DNA from: Candidatus Nitrosopumilus sp.
GTDB taxonomy: Archaea; Thermoproteota; Nitrososphaeria; Nitrososphaerales; Nitrosopumilaceae
DNA length: 35,957 nucleotides
Reading direction: 5' to 3'
NCBI GenBank assembly: GCA_008080815.1
Contig: VMDM01000022.1
Location: forward strand, 1-35,957
Shown here in pieces: positions 24,338-31,930 of the stretch. Position 1 is the first letter of the stretch; each line of letters begins with the position of its first letter. Both the position numbers and the translations under genes were made by a program. The notes below the pieces were generated by a model. It had not been told where the DNA came from, did no database searches, and saw only the letters and a list, made by a program, of their open reading frames with translations.

Positions 24338-24377
24338 TTTAGATCTAAATTTGACTTGTATTATATTCATCTAGATG
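24338..24377. promoter_or_regulatory. Two palindromes in the divergent 24295-24390 promoter region
   Basis: TTTAGATCTAAA at 24338-24349 and CATCTAGATG at 24368-24377 are both perfect palindromes. The second lies between a TATA-like TATTATATTC and the ATG of the gene at 24391, over the expected transcription start. They are possible targets of the adjacent SRPBCC/RHH protein. Confidence 0.4.
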
Positions 24378-24390
24378 TTTTCAATAATAT

Positions 24391-24912
24391 ATGAAAAAAC
24401 AGCGATCAATGATTATCGCCTCATTTGTTTTGATATTTTTAGCCTCAGGATTTTCTGAAGTTTACGCTCATTCAATGTTTAATTCCGCAGAAGAATTCGT
24501 TGGAGGTTATAGAGTTCAAGTAGCAACAGCTCCAGAGTTTCCTCAGATTGATGAACCTTCTCAGTTCATGGTTCGAGTTACAGAGGGATTTGAGTTTGAA
24601 GAAGTAGATAGATTCACAATGGGAATCAGAGTATTCTATAATGATCAACAGATCGATGCCATTCCGCCAACATCAATTGAAGGCTCGCATTGGGATTTTG
24701 ACTATATTTGGCGAAATTCAGGAAATCACATTGTAAAAATTGATCTTTATGATATGAGTGAAGAAGGAGTACTCACATACACTTTCAATATGGGTACGCA
24801 GAGCCCATTTGGAGTAATTTTCATTGCCGCCATTACAGTAGGTGCATTAACAATGACTGGAGTTTTCATTTACATTTACATTCCAAAGTTTTTAAAAAAA
24901 TCTAAGCTTTAG
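24391..24912 (+). CDS. Exported, membrane-anchored protein next to terminal oxidase genes
   Basis: A 173-residue protein with a signal peptide (hydrophobic 8-22, likely cut after EVYA), an extracytoplasmic beta-rich domain (about 27-138, YRVQVATAPEFPQIDEPSQFMVRVTE and IVKIDLYDM), and a C-terminal membrane helix near 141-166 followed by a basic tail (PKFLKKSKL). The beta domain resembles small copper/YtkA-like secreted domains in layout, but I see no metal-binding set. It is convergent with the heme A synthase gene (11-base overlap). A TATA-like element about 27 bases before the ATG suggests a leaderless message. Confidence 0.75.
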   Translation: MKKQRSMIIASFVLIFLASGFSEVYAHSMFNSAEEFVGGYRVQVATAPEFPQIDEPSQFMVRVTEGFEFEEVDRFTMGIRVFYNDQQIDAIPPTSIEGSHWDFDYIWRNSGNHIVKIDLYDMSEEGVLTYTFNMGTQSPFGVIFIAAITVGALTMTGVFIYIYIPKFLKKSKL

Positions 24913-25345
24913 TAGTCATTGGAACTTTGGCAATCCTGAATGCAAAGATTGTCGTTAGTAACACCATAGAGAATAGTAAAATTCCCATACCAAGATGAAT
25001 TGCAACAAGTAATGCATGCAGTTTAAGATCTATTACTAGAGCTCCTAACGTAATTTGTGTAATTACAAATGCAGTTGCCAAACAACTAGTTAGTTTTATT
25101 TTCCAAGTTGAATTTTTGTTGATTAATGCGGCAGCCATTGTTGCAATAACTAGAGCACCTGTTGTAGCAGCAGCCAATCTGTGGACCCACTCTATAAGAT
25201 ATTCTTCTGAAGGCATTACACCATTTGGACACAATGGCCACTCAGGACAGGTTAATCCCAATCCTGCTGCAGAAATGTAACCACCTAAGAACATCAATGA
25301 ATAGAGAACTATCATTGTTGATAGGGCTAGGTATTGAATTGCCAA
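24902..25345 (-). CDS. ctaA: Half-size heme A synthase (CtaA-like)
   Basis: A 147-residue, four-helix relative of CtaA, which oxidises heme O to heme A for cytochrome oxidase. The cysteine pair loop TCPEWPLCPNG after the first helix and EWVHRLAAATTG with a heme-ligand histidine are conserved; a further His lies in AIHLGMG. Bacterial CtaA has eight helices from an internal duplication; this version has one half and would need to dimerise. It is the last gene of the oxidase operon, two bases after the cupredoxin gene, which supports the call. Confidence 0.88.
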   Translation of the reverse strand: MAIQYLALSTMIVLYSLMFLGGYISAAGLGLTCPEWPLCPNGVMPSEEYLIEWVHRLAAATTGALVIATMAAALINKNSTWKIKLTSCLATAFVITQITLGALVIDLKLHALLVAIHLGMGILLFSMVLLTTIFAFRIAKVPMTTKA

Positions 25346-25347
25346 AA

Positions 25348-26307
25348 TTACTCGACGATAAATGTTCCTTGCATTCCTTGTAATGCATGTCCTGGAACTG
25401 TACAGATGTAATAGTATGTACCAGGTGCACCTGCTAAGAAAGTAGTACTACCACCTTCACCTGGTTTTAGTGGACTAGACATTGATGCAATTTCAGAACC
25501 CCAAATTACATTGTTAAAGTCTTCAGGATTATTTACAACACCAAATGCATGGAATGATTTTCCATTGTTACTAGATGATATTGTAACTTCATCACCAGAG
25601 TTAACTCGAATTTCTGGATTGTGTCCATCTTCACCTGGTAATGCATTAAATGCTAAAGTTCTAAAATCAGATGACTCTACAAAATTTAATTCAAATTCAT
25701 GAGAAACTCCAGTAGGACCTGCAGCTACACCACTAGAGGAACCACCAGTAGCAGGACCTACAATTATCTCACCAACCATTCCTTGTTCTCTGTGTCCTGG
25801 AACAGTACAAATGTAATAGTATGTACCTTCTTCACCTGCAATAAATTCACTTGAACCAGATTCACCAGCTTTTAATGGATTTGATGCAGATGCGACTTCA
25901 GTTCCTGGAATGATTCCAGCGAATCCTTCATCAGCTTTTGTTACACCAAATGCATGGAATGATTTTCCACCGTTTTCAACATTAAAGACTACTTTATCAC
26001 CAACACTCATGTTAATTGTTGGATTATTTCCTGGTTCACCGGGTAATGCATTAAATACCAAATTTCTAAAGTCCGCAGATTCCAAGAAAACTAAATCTTG
26101 TGTAATTGTTTTTCCAGTTGCTACAGCTGGACCAGATGACTCAACTGAACCTGCCATCATTGCTACAACTGGTGCTGGTTGAGATATCCAGTAATCCCAT
26201 AATGAAAAGAAAATTGCACCACCAACTATGCAAATGCCTAGCATGATTGCCATCATTTTTCCAGTTCTGGCTGGCGTTGTTCTGTATACGTTTTGTTCGT
26301 GACTCAT
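25348..26307 (-). CDS. Membrane-anchored tandem blue-copper (cupredoxin) protein
   Basis: A 319-residue protein with an N-terminal membrane helix (about 18-36) and two consecutive plastocyanin-like domains facing outside. Each domain has the full type 1 copper set: His118, Cys167, His172, Met177 in the first and His253, Cys302, His307, Met312 in the second, both around YYYICTVPGH. The domains are so similar that they clearly arose by duplication. Encoded between oxidase subunit I and heme A synthase, it is a good candidate for the electron donor or an accessory copper subunit of the terminal oxidase. Confidence 0.92.
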   Translation of the reverse strand: MSHEQNVYRTTPARTGKMMAIMLGICIVGGAIFFSLWDYWISQPAPVVAMMAGSVESSGPAVATGKTITQDLVFLESADFRNLVFNALPGEPGNNPTINMSVGDKVVFNVENGGKSFHAFGVTKADEGFAGIIPGTEVASASNPLKAGESGSSEFIAGEEGTYYYICTVPGHREQGMVGEIIVGPATGGSSSGVAAGPTGVSHEFELNFVESSDFRTLAFNALPGEDGHNPEIRVNSGDEVTISSSNNGKSFHAFGVVNNPEDFNNVIWGSEIASMSSPLKPGEGGSTTFLAGAPGTYYYICTVPGHALQGMQGTFIVE

Positions 26308-26319
26308 TTTTTATTTCTC

Positions 26320-27846
26320 CTAGTGATGTGGGTTCTTTGCCTCAAATGGATAGTAGTATCTTCCACCTACACCGAATGGGTCTTCAATGTTTGCAGGTTT
26401 ACCTTTTCCAGCACTGTAAATCATGTTTGCAAGGAATATTGCCATACTGACACCAATAATCATTGCACCAATTGATGCAATTTGGTTCATTGTGATCCAT
26501 TCTGGAATTGGAGGATAATCGTAAATTCTTCTTGGCATTCCGTATAGTCCCAAAACGTGTTGGGTAAAGAATACCATTACAGTTCCGATAAATGACATTA
26601 CAAAGTGAACTTTACCCATTGTTTCATTATACATTCTACCAGTAACATATGGGTACATGTAGTAAAGATAACCAATTGAACCAAATGCGATTGTTCCCAT
26701 GACAAATAGATGGAAGTGTCCAACTACCCAATAGGTATCGTGAGTTGTAAAGTCTAAAGGCATTGCAGCATTTGCTACACCTCCTGCACCTGCAGAGAAG
26801 AACAATGCAATTCCACCAATTGCCCACATCATTGGTGTAGAGAATCTAATTCTACTATTCCACATTGTTGCTACAAAGTTAAAGACATGAAGTGCTGATG
26901 CTGGAACGGCAGCTAATGTACCTACCATAAAGACAGTCTTTTCTGTAAAGGACATTCCTGTTGCATACATGTGATGAGCCCATGATGAGAATCCTACAAT
27001 AGATAATAAAACAAATGCAGTAATTCCTGATTGATAACTGTGAATTGGTTTTCTTGAAAATCTTGGAATAATTTCATACATCATACCGATTGCTGGAATA
27101 ACTAGTACATACACTTCTGGATGGAATGTAAACCAGAACAAGTGAGCATATGCAATTGGATCTCCACCCATTGCAGGATTGAAAAATCCAGAGACTCCCA
27201 ATCTGTCTGTAAGTAACATCAAGAGTGCTGCTGCAAAGGTTGGCATTGCAACTAAAATGATTAATGATGAAGTCAAAAATGACCATGCCAATAATGGAAC
27301 TTGTCCCAAAGACATGTCAGGGTGTTTGCATCTCATTATTGTTACAACAAAGTTAATTGAACCAAGAATTGAAGAAATACCCAAAATCTTTAATCCGAAA
27401 ATCCACATGTCTGCTGCTGGACCTGGAGCACTAATGATAGAATATGGTGGTGTTGCATACCATGTAAAGTCTGCAAAGCCTAACCAAATGAGTGCACCTG
27501 CTGGTGGAATTAACCAAAATGCAATTGCATTTAGTTTTGGATAAGCCATATCTTTGTATCTGACCATGATTGGAACGAAATAGTTTCCTACTGCAGATGC
27601 AAATGGAATGATAAACAAAAAGATCAATGTTGTACCATGAACAGTAAACATTCTGTTAAATGTCATGGCATCGCCAATGATTTGGGAACCTGGTAAGAAT
27701 AATTCAGCTCTAATTGCAAGAGCTAGTGCACCACCAAGGAACAAGAATCCCAAGGACATAATCAAGTATAGTAAACCTACATCAGTGTGATGTGTTGAAA
27801 ACATTATTTGCCAAATTGGACGTGGTTTTTGAAGTTCCAGTACCAT
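26320..27846 (-). CDS. coxA: Heme-copper oxidase subunit I
   Basis: The 508-residue catalytic subunit of the terminal oxidase, with 12 or so membrane helices. The low-spin heme ligand is His70 (FTVHGTT). CuB and the cross-linked Tyr come from HPEVY (His242, Tyr246) and His291/His292. The two histidines at WVVGHFHLF are 377 and 379. The D-channel Asp99 (KDMAYPKLN) and Glu244 are present, giving an A-type pattern. The usual K-channel lysine before VFN appears replaced (LHVFNF, His320). It lies between subunit II and the cupredoxin gene. Confidence 0.97.
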   Translation of the reverse strand: MVLELQKPRPIWQIMFSTHHTDVGLLYLIMSLGFLFLGGALALAIRAELFLPGSQIIGDAMTFNRMFTVHGTTLIFLFIIPFASAVGNYFVPIMVRYKDMAYPKLNAIAFWLIPPAGALIWLGFADFTWYATPPYSIISAPGPAADMWIFGLKILGISSILGSINFVVTIMRCKHPDMSLGQVPLLAWSFLTSSLIILVAMPTFAAALLMLLTDRLGVSGFFNPAMGGDPIAYAHLFWFTFHPEVYVLVIPAIGMMYEIIPRFSRKPIHSYQSGITAFVLLSIVGFSSWAHHMYATGMSFTEKTVFMVGTLAAVPASALHVFNFVATMWNSRIRFSTPMMWAIGGIALFFSAGAGGVANAAMPLDFTTHDTYWVVGHFHLFVMGTIAFGSIGYLYYMYPYVTGRMYNETMGKVHFVMSFIGTVMVFFTQHVLGLYGMPRRIYDYPPIPEWITMNQIASIGAMIIGVSMAIFLANMIYSAGKGKPANIEDPFGVGGRYYYPFEAKNPHH

Positions 27847-27883
27847 TAGTTAACTCCTCCATTTGATTGTGATAAAAGGGTTG

Positions 27884-28312
27884 TCAAGATGATGGATCCT
27901 CCACAATTAATTTTCCTCTCATGTTATAGTGAATTAATCCACAGTATTCTCTGCATTGAATGTCATGCTCACCTGCTTTATCAGGAGCAAACCATACATG
28001 ATTTACTCTACCTGGGATTGCATCCATTAATACTACATAATCATGAATATTAAAAGAATGATTGACATCTTTGGAGGTCACTTCAAATTTGTAAGCTTTA
28101 CCAGTTTCTACATGTAATTCACCGATCTCTTTAGTTCCATCTTCATGTTCAAAGGTCCAAAACCATTGTTGACCAGTGACTTTGATCACGTGTGCATCTT
28201 CTGGATAATGTTCTACTAGTCTTTCTGCTTCCCAAGCTTCGGCACCTACCCAACACATTAGTGCAATTACTACACCAACATAGATCCATTCAGGCCATGC
28301 AGAGTGTGCCAT
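27884..28312 (-). CDS. coxB: Cytochrome oxidase subunit II, CuA domain (C-terminal part)
   Basis: 142 residues that begin exactly at the second membrane helix of subunit II (EWIYVGVVIALMCWVG, 8-23) and continue into the CuA cupredoxin domain. The CuA ligands are complete: His85 (VNHSFN), Cys120, Cys124, His128 and Met131 in CREYCGLIHYNM. The first helix of a normal subunit II is missing here and is found in the gene directly upstream (28313-28573), in the same frame and separated only by a TAG codon. Together they make a normal-length subunit II. Confidence 0.93.
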   Translation of the reverse strand: MAHSAWPEWIYVGVVIALMCWVGAEAWEAERLVEHYPEDAHVIKVTGQQWFWTFEHEDGTKEIGELHVETGKAYKFEVTSKDVNHSFNIHDYVVLMDAIPGRVNHVWFAPDKAGEHDIQCREYCGLIHYNMRGKLIVEDPSS

Positions 28313-28573
28313 CTACCAATCAGTCCCCTCATATGGAGTAGGTTTGGCTTTTGGATGGGATTCTCTAAATCTCCATACTTGCCAGATAATGGTTCCAGAG
28401 ACTACTGCACCTACTACAAATGCTATAGTCATCATTCTAAAGAATAAATTCCAAATTACTACACGTCTATCAAGATATTCACCTGGTTCATCACCTGCAG
28501 CAAATGCATATTCAGCAACAGGAATTACTACTAGAACCGCCAAAACTGCTAAAAGACCAATTACGCCCTTCAT
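28313..28573 (-). CDS. Cytochrome oxidase subunit II, N-terminal membrane part (split)
   Basis: 86 residues comprising a signal-peptide-like segment (likely cut AFA before AGDEPGEY) and one membrane helix (39-66, IWNLFFRMMTIAFVVGAVVSG). The protein ends WRFRESHPKAKPTPYEGTDW at a TAG whose next codon is the ATG of the CuA-domain protein, with no frame change. The sequence matches the first helix and connecting loop of subunit II. It therefore appears to be the first half of a split coxB, either a stable two-chain subunit or read through at TAG. A TATA box lies about 32 bases upstream of its ATG. Confidence 0.85.
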   Translation of the reverse strand: MKGVIGLLAVLAVLVVIPVAEYAFAAGDEPGEYLDRRVVIWNLFFRMMTIAFVVGAVVSGTIIWQVWRFRESHPKAKPTPYEGTDW

Positions 28574-28599
28574 AGTGAATATTTCAATTCGCCTTAGAT

Positions 28600-28610
28600 T
28601 TCTATATAAG
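28600..28610 (-). promoter_or_regulatory. TATA box of the terminal oxidase operon
   Basis: The minus strand reads CTTATATAGA centred about 32 bases before the ATG at 28573. Initiation would fall near 28580, giving a leader of only a few bases. The operon then runs through split subunit II, subunit I, cupredoxin and heme A synthase with short gaps (0 to 37 bases). Confidence 0.65.
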
Positions 28611-28628
28611 AGTTTACAAAAAATGGAC

Positions 28629-29252
28629 TTAGTAATTCTGATCGAATCGAGAGGGATGCATCAAATTGATGGCTGACAAAGAAAATGTCTTGTTTGACTC
28701 ACGAAATAGATTCAATGAAGCATTTGCAATAATCAAACTAAATAGGTTCTGAGGAGAGAGATCAACCACGGTAGAGATCATTGCCTTGATGGGATCCATG
28801 TGAGTAACTAGAACTACATTCTGATCCTCGTGTTTTTCAATTACATGATCTACAATACTTTTTACGCGTTTTTTGACTTGGTCAAAGGTCTCCACACCAT
28901 TATGAGCAATTTCTAGATCACCATTGTAAAATTTCTCAAAAACATTTCCGCGTTCAGAGATAATCTCACTATAGCTTTTTCCAGTAAATTTTCCCATATC
29001 AAGTTCAATTAGTCTATCATCAATTGTTACATCAATAGAGTTTTTTTCACCTACAATCTCGGCAGTATGTTTTGCCCTTTGAATTGGACTAGAGTAAATT
29101 GCACCAATTTTCATATGAGTAAGTAATTCTGCTGCATGTTGTGCTTGAGAAATTCCAGTTTCAGTAAGAGGAACACCTTCTGTTCTTCCAGCTAAAATTT
29201 TATCAACATTATTTTTTGCCTGACCATGTCTTAGAAAAATAATTTGTCCCAA
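28629..29252 (-). CDS. Histidine phosphatase (phosphoglycerate mutase family)
   Basis: A 207-residue member of the histidine phosphatase superfamily. The catalytic RHG motif is LRHGQAKNN at the N-terminus (His8), the second histidine is in VLVTHMDPI, and the YSSPIQRAKHTAEI arginine segment is also conserved. Substrate is unclear: cofactor-dependent mutase, fructose-bisphosphatase-like and alpha-ribazole phosphatase activities occur in the family. It is divergent from npdG and lies just upstream of the oxidase operon on the same strand. Confidence 0.88.
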   Translation of the reverse strand: MGQIIFLRHGQAKNNVDKILAGRTEGVPLTETGISQAQHAAELLTHMKIGAIYSSPIQRAKHTAEIVGEKNSIDVTIDDRLIELDMGKFTGKSYSEIISERGNVFEKFYNGDLEIAHNGVETFDQVKKRVKSIVDHVIEKHEDQNVVLVTHMDPIKAMISTVVDLSPQNLFSLIIANASLNLFRESNKTFSLSAINLMHPSRFDQNY

Positions 29253-29302
29253 TCTGAGACTCGTGTAAATAGAGATAATAATAACATTATCTGTAAAAAA
29301 AC

Positions 29303-29974
29303 ATGAAAGTAGGAATTATTGGTGGAACAGGCGGAATGGGAAAAGGATTTGCTCTAAGATGGGCAATCAATAATCAAGTAATAGTTGGCTCTAGAGATGC
29401 TGGACGTGCATCAGAGGCAGCTGAAGAATATTCAAAGATTGCAAATGAATCATTTGGAAATATCAAAGGAAGTATTACTGGAACAGACAATGTAACTGTT
29501 GCAAAACAAAGTGATGTTTTGATCTTGTCAATTCCTTATGAAAATATTGATGCAGTATGTTCTGAAATATTACCTCAAGTAAGTGATAATTGTGTTGTAG
29601 TTTCACCAATTGTTCCAATGACAAAGACTGATGTAGGTTTTGAATGTGTTGCAATCAAAGAGAATAAACCATTCTCATACAAACTTGTCTCAAATCATAT
29701 GAAAAATAAATCAAAAATTGTTTCTGCATTTCATGTAATATCTGAAAAAAAATTAATCAATCCAACATTGGAACTTGATTATGATATCTTTGTTTGTGGT
29801 GATGACAAAGATTCAGTTGCAATTGTAAACACACTGATAGATGAAATTAAAGGTCTAAGATCAATTTATCTTGGACCTCTTGAATTATCTTATCTTGCAG
29901 AAATGTCAACACCTCTGCTTCTCAATGCAATGATTCAAAATAAGATCAAAAATCCTGGAATCAAAATCATCTAA
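29303..29974 (+). CDS. npdG: NADPH-dependent F420 reductase
   Basis: Transfers hydride between NADPH and coenzyme F420, linking the deazaflavin pool to NADP. The 223-residue protein has a short Rossmann start KVGIIGGTGGMGKGFALRWA, the dinucleotide segment VIVGSRDAGRASEAA, the VLILSIPYENID strand and a C-terminal dimerisation part (LSYLAEMSTPLLL), all typical of archaeal F420:NADP oxidoreductase. A split-barrel flavin/F420-binding protein is encoded 229 bases downstream, in line with an F420-related group. Confidence 0.87.
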   Translation: MKVGIIGGTGGMGKGFALRWAINNQVIVGSRDAGRASEAAEEYSKIANESFGNIKGSITGTDNVTVAKQSDVLILSIPYENIDAVCSEILPQVSDNCVVVSPIVPMTKTDVGFECVAIKENKPFSYKLVSNHMKNKSKIVSAFHVISEKKLINPTLELDYDIFVCGDDKDSVAIVNTLIDEIKGLRSIYLGPLELSYLAEMSTPLLLNAMIQNKIKNPGIKII

Positions 29975-29985
29975 AATTCATACTA

Positions 29986-30219
29986 ATGAGCCACGAATAT
30001 TATAGGCGAGGCAAAAATTGGTTCACAGCCATTGGAACCATGTTTTGTATCATGGCAACAATTGTGCTTGCAAGACAGATACTAGTATGGGGATTTGATT
30101 TTGTTGAAGAGTTTCTCTTTAATGCTGAAATAACAAATGAAAAAGTGTCAGTTGCAATGCTTGCATTTGGATTCATTATGATTGGATTAGGATTTAGAAA
30201 AAATGTCAAAGCAAGATGA
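29986..30219 (+). CDS. Small two-helix membrane protein
   Basis: A 77-residue protein with two hydrophobic segments (about 14-34 and 54-70) and a polar N-terminus (SHEYYRRGKNW). No family is recognised. Its coding end overlaps the next gene by 17 bases and it begins 12 bases after npdG, so the three genes probably form one transcript. Confidence 0.7.
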   Translation: MSHEYYRRGKNWFTAIGTMFCIMATIVLARQILVWGFDFVEEFLFNAEITNEKVSVAMLAFGFIMIGLGFRKNVKAR

Positions 30220-30601
30220 ATTTTTAAAAAAACAAAAGATTTTGCATCTGGCAACTATTGGAAAAAATAAAACCCCACATATTGTTCCAGTTTGGTATAG
30301 ATATTCTGCAAAAAAAATTTTCATTGGAGCAAATACTAGAACTCAAAAAGTAAAAAATATTCAAAAAAATAATAAAATTTCATTTTGTGTTGATCAGGGA
30401 ATTAATTCTCCAATTTATGGTGTGATGGGTCAAGGAACTGCAAATTTAATTTTAGAACAGAACAAGATTAATCCTATTGCAAAAAAAATTCTTTTGAGAT
30501 ATTTTAAATCAATGAATAATAAATCAGCAAAAGAGTTGTTTGAAGATACTAATTGTATTATTGAAATAATTCCTGAAAAAATTACAGTTTGGAGTTATTG
30601 A
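30203..30601 (+). CDS. Pyridoxamine-phosphate-oxidase-like split-barrel protein, likely F420- or flavin-dependent
   Basis: A 132-residue split beta-barrel protein. The pattern LHLATIGKNKTPHIVPVWYRY near the start and the KVKNIQKNNKISFCVD segment fit FDOR-type proteins that use F420, FMN or heme. Archaeal members with F420 reductase neighbours often use F420H2 as reductant. The substrate is unknown. Its start overlaps the preceding small membrane gene, and its 3' end overlaps the convergent aminotransferase by seven bases. Confidence 0.82.
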   Translation: MSKQDEFLKKQKILHLATIGKNKTPHIVPVWYRYSAKKIFIGANTRTQKVKNIQKNNKISFCVDQGINSPIYGVMGQGTANLILEQNKINPIAKKILLRYFKSMNNKSAKELFEDTNCIIEIIPEKITVWSY

Positions 30602-31770
30602 GATACAAATTCTTCAATCTTGTTCATTGCAGATTCCAAAATTTCCATTTTAGGAAGATAAACCAATCTAAAGTGACCATTGCCATATTGTTCACCAAAA
30701 CCAGAACCATGAACAGTCAAAACACCTTTTGATTCAAGTAATTTTGTAACAAATTCTTTGTCGTTACCAAATCTTTTGTCTTCAATTTTTGGAAATGCAT
30801 AAAATGCACCCTTGGGATTTGGACATGACAATCCAGGCATTTCGTTTAATCGTTTGATTACAAAGTCTCTGTGTTTTTTAATTTCGGAAACAAAGTTAGA
30901 GATATAGTCTTGTGGTCCACGTAATGATTCCAAAGCTGCATGCTGAACAGGTAGGCTAGTTGCAATTCTGACTCTGGCTAATTTTGGTAAATTCTCACGC
31001 AAAGCATCTAACTTTGAAGAGTTGTTAAATGCAATGTAACCTATTCTCCAACCAGACATTAAATGAACTTTGGAGAATCCATTTAGAACAATTACAGGTG
31101 AATCTCCAGCAACTTTACCAATTCCAACAAATTCCTGATCAAAGATAATTTGGTCATAGATTTCATCGCAGATAATATACAAATTATTTTGATTTGCAAT
31201 GTTTACAAGTTCTCTAAGTGATTTTTCATTAAAGACAACACCAGTAGGATTGTTTGGACTGATAAGACAGATTGCAACTGTTTTTGGTGTTATTTTTGAT
31301 TTAATGTCTTCAATATCAGGAGTAGAGTTTTCTAAATCAACTGCAAACTCTACGGGGTTACCACCGTGCAATCTCACATAGGAAGCATATGGTGGATAAT
31401 ATGGTCCAGGTAATAGTACTTCATCTCCTTCTTCAACAATGGAGGATATCACCATGTCGAGTCCTTCAGAGACACCATTTGTAATTAAAATTTCATCAGC
31501 AGAAATAGACAATCCTTTGGCATTTTCTTTTTTTGCTATTTCTTGTCTTAATTCCAGTAAACCCTCTGATGTAGAGTAATAATTTTCTCCATTCTTGATT
31601 GCATCAATTAATGCTTGTTTAACATTATCTGGAGGTTGAAATCCATATTGAACAGGATCACCAATATTGAGATAATCTACTTGCATTCCTTTTTGTTGAA
31701 CTTTTCTAGCAGCAAGAACAATATCACGAATTGCGTATTCAACTCCTGCAACTTTTTTTGAAACTTTCAC
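30595..31770 (-). CDS. Class I aminotransferase (aspartate/alanine type)
   Basis: A fold-type I PLP aminotransferase. The PLP lysine is in NGFSKVHLMSGWRIGY (Lys234 from the proposed start), with SPNNPTGVVF and DEIYDQIIF as other landmarks. An upstream in-frame ATG at 31950 would run through the tRNA-Arg gene and is rejected. I place the start at the GTG at 31770, giving 391 residues beginning with KVSKKVAGVEYAIRDIVLA. Specificity among alanine, aspartate and other amino acids cannot be read from the sequence. Confidence 0.88.
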   Translation of the reverse strand: MKVSKKVAGVEYAIRDIVLAARKVQQKGMQVDYLNIGDPVQYGFQPPDNVKQALIDAIKNGENYYSTSEGLLELRQEIAKKENAKGLSISADEILITNGVSEGLDMVISSIVEEGDEVLLPGPYYPPYASYVRLHGGNPVEFAVDLENSTPDIEDIKSKITPKTVAICLISPNNPTGVVFNEKSLRELVNIANQNNLYIICDEIYDQIIFDQEFVGIGKVAGDSPVIVLNGFSKVHLMSGWRIGYIAFNNSSKLDALRENLPKLARVRIATSLPVQHAALESLRGPQDYISNFVSEIKKHRDFVIKRLNEMPGLSCPNPKGAFYAFPKIEDKRFGNDKEFVTKLLESKGVLTVHGSGFGEQYGNGHFRLVYLPKMEILESAMNKIEEFVSQ

Positions 31771-31814
31771 TGCAATAAGACAGATTTTTAGGCCTGTTAA
31801 ATTCTTACTTGTTT

Positions 31815-31889
31815 GGACTCGTAGCACAGTCTGGATAGTGCGGGCGGCTTCGAACCGCCAGGTCGAGGGATCGAAGCCCTCCGAGCCCT
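31815..31889 (+). tRNA. tRNA-Arg (UCG anticodon)
   Basis: The acceptor GGACTCG pairs with CGAGCCC except at position 3, where A31817 faces C31886. The D stem GCAC/GTGC, the anticodon stem GGCGG/CCGCC with loop CTTCGAA (anticodon TCG, reading CGA), and the T arm GAGGG-ATCGAAG-CCCTC are all well formed. The discriminator is T and CCA is not encoded. The mismatch is discussed as a finding. Confidence 0.92.
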
Positions 31890-31930
31890 TCGTTTCTTTT
31901 ATTAAATGAAGAAATTTTTTCTCAATAGAG

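Noticed and set aside
26636-26827. Cysteine-rich 63-codon reading frame opposite frame of coxA
   Set aside because: It is a shadow of subunit I coding in another frame of the same strand, with no start context and biased composition.
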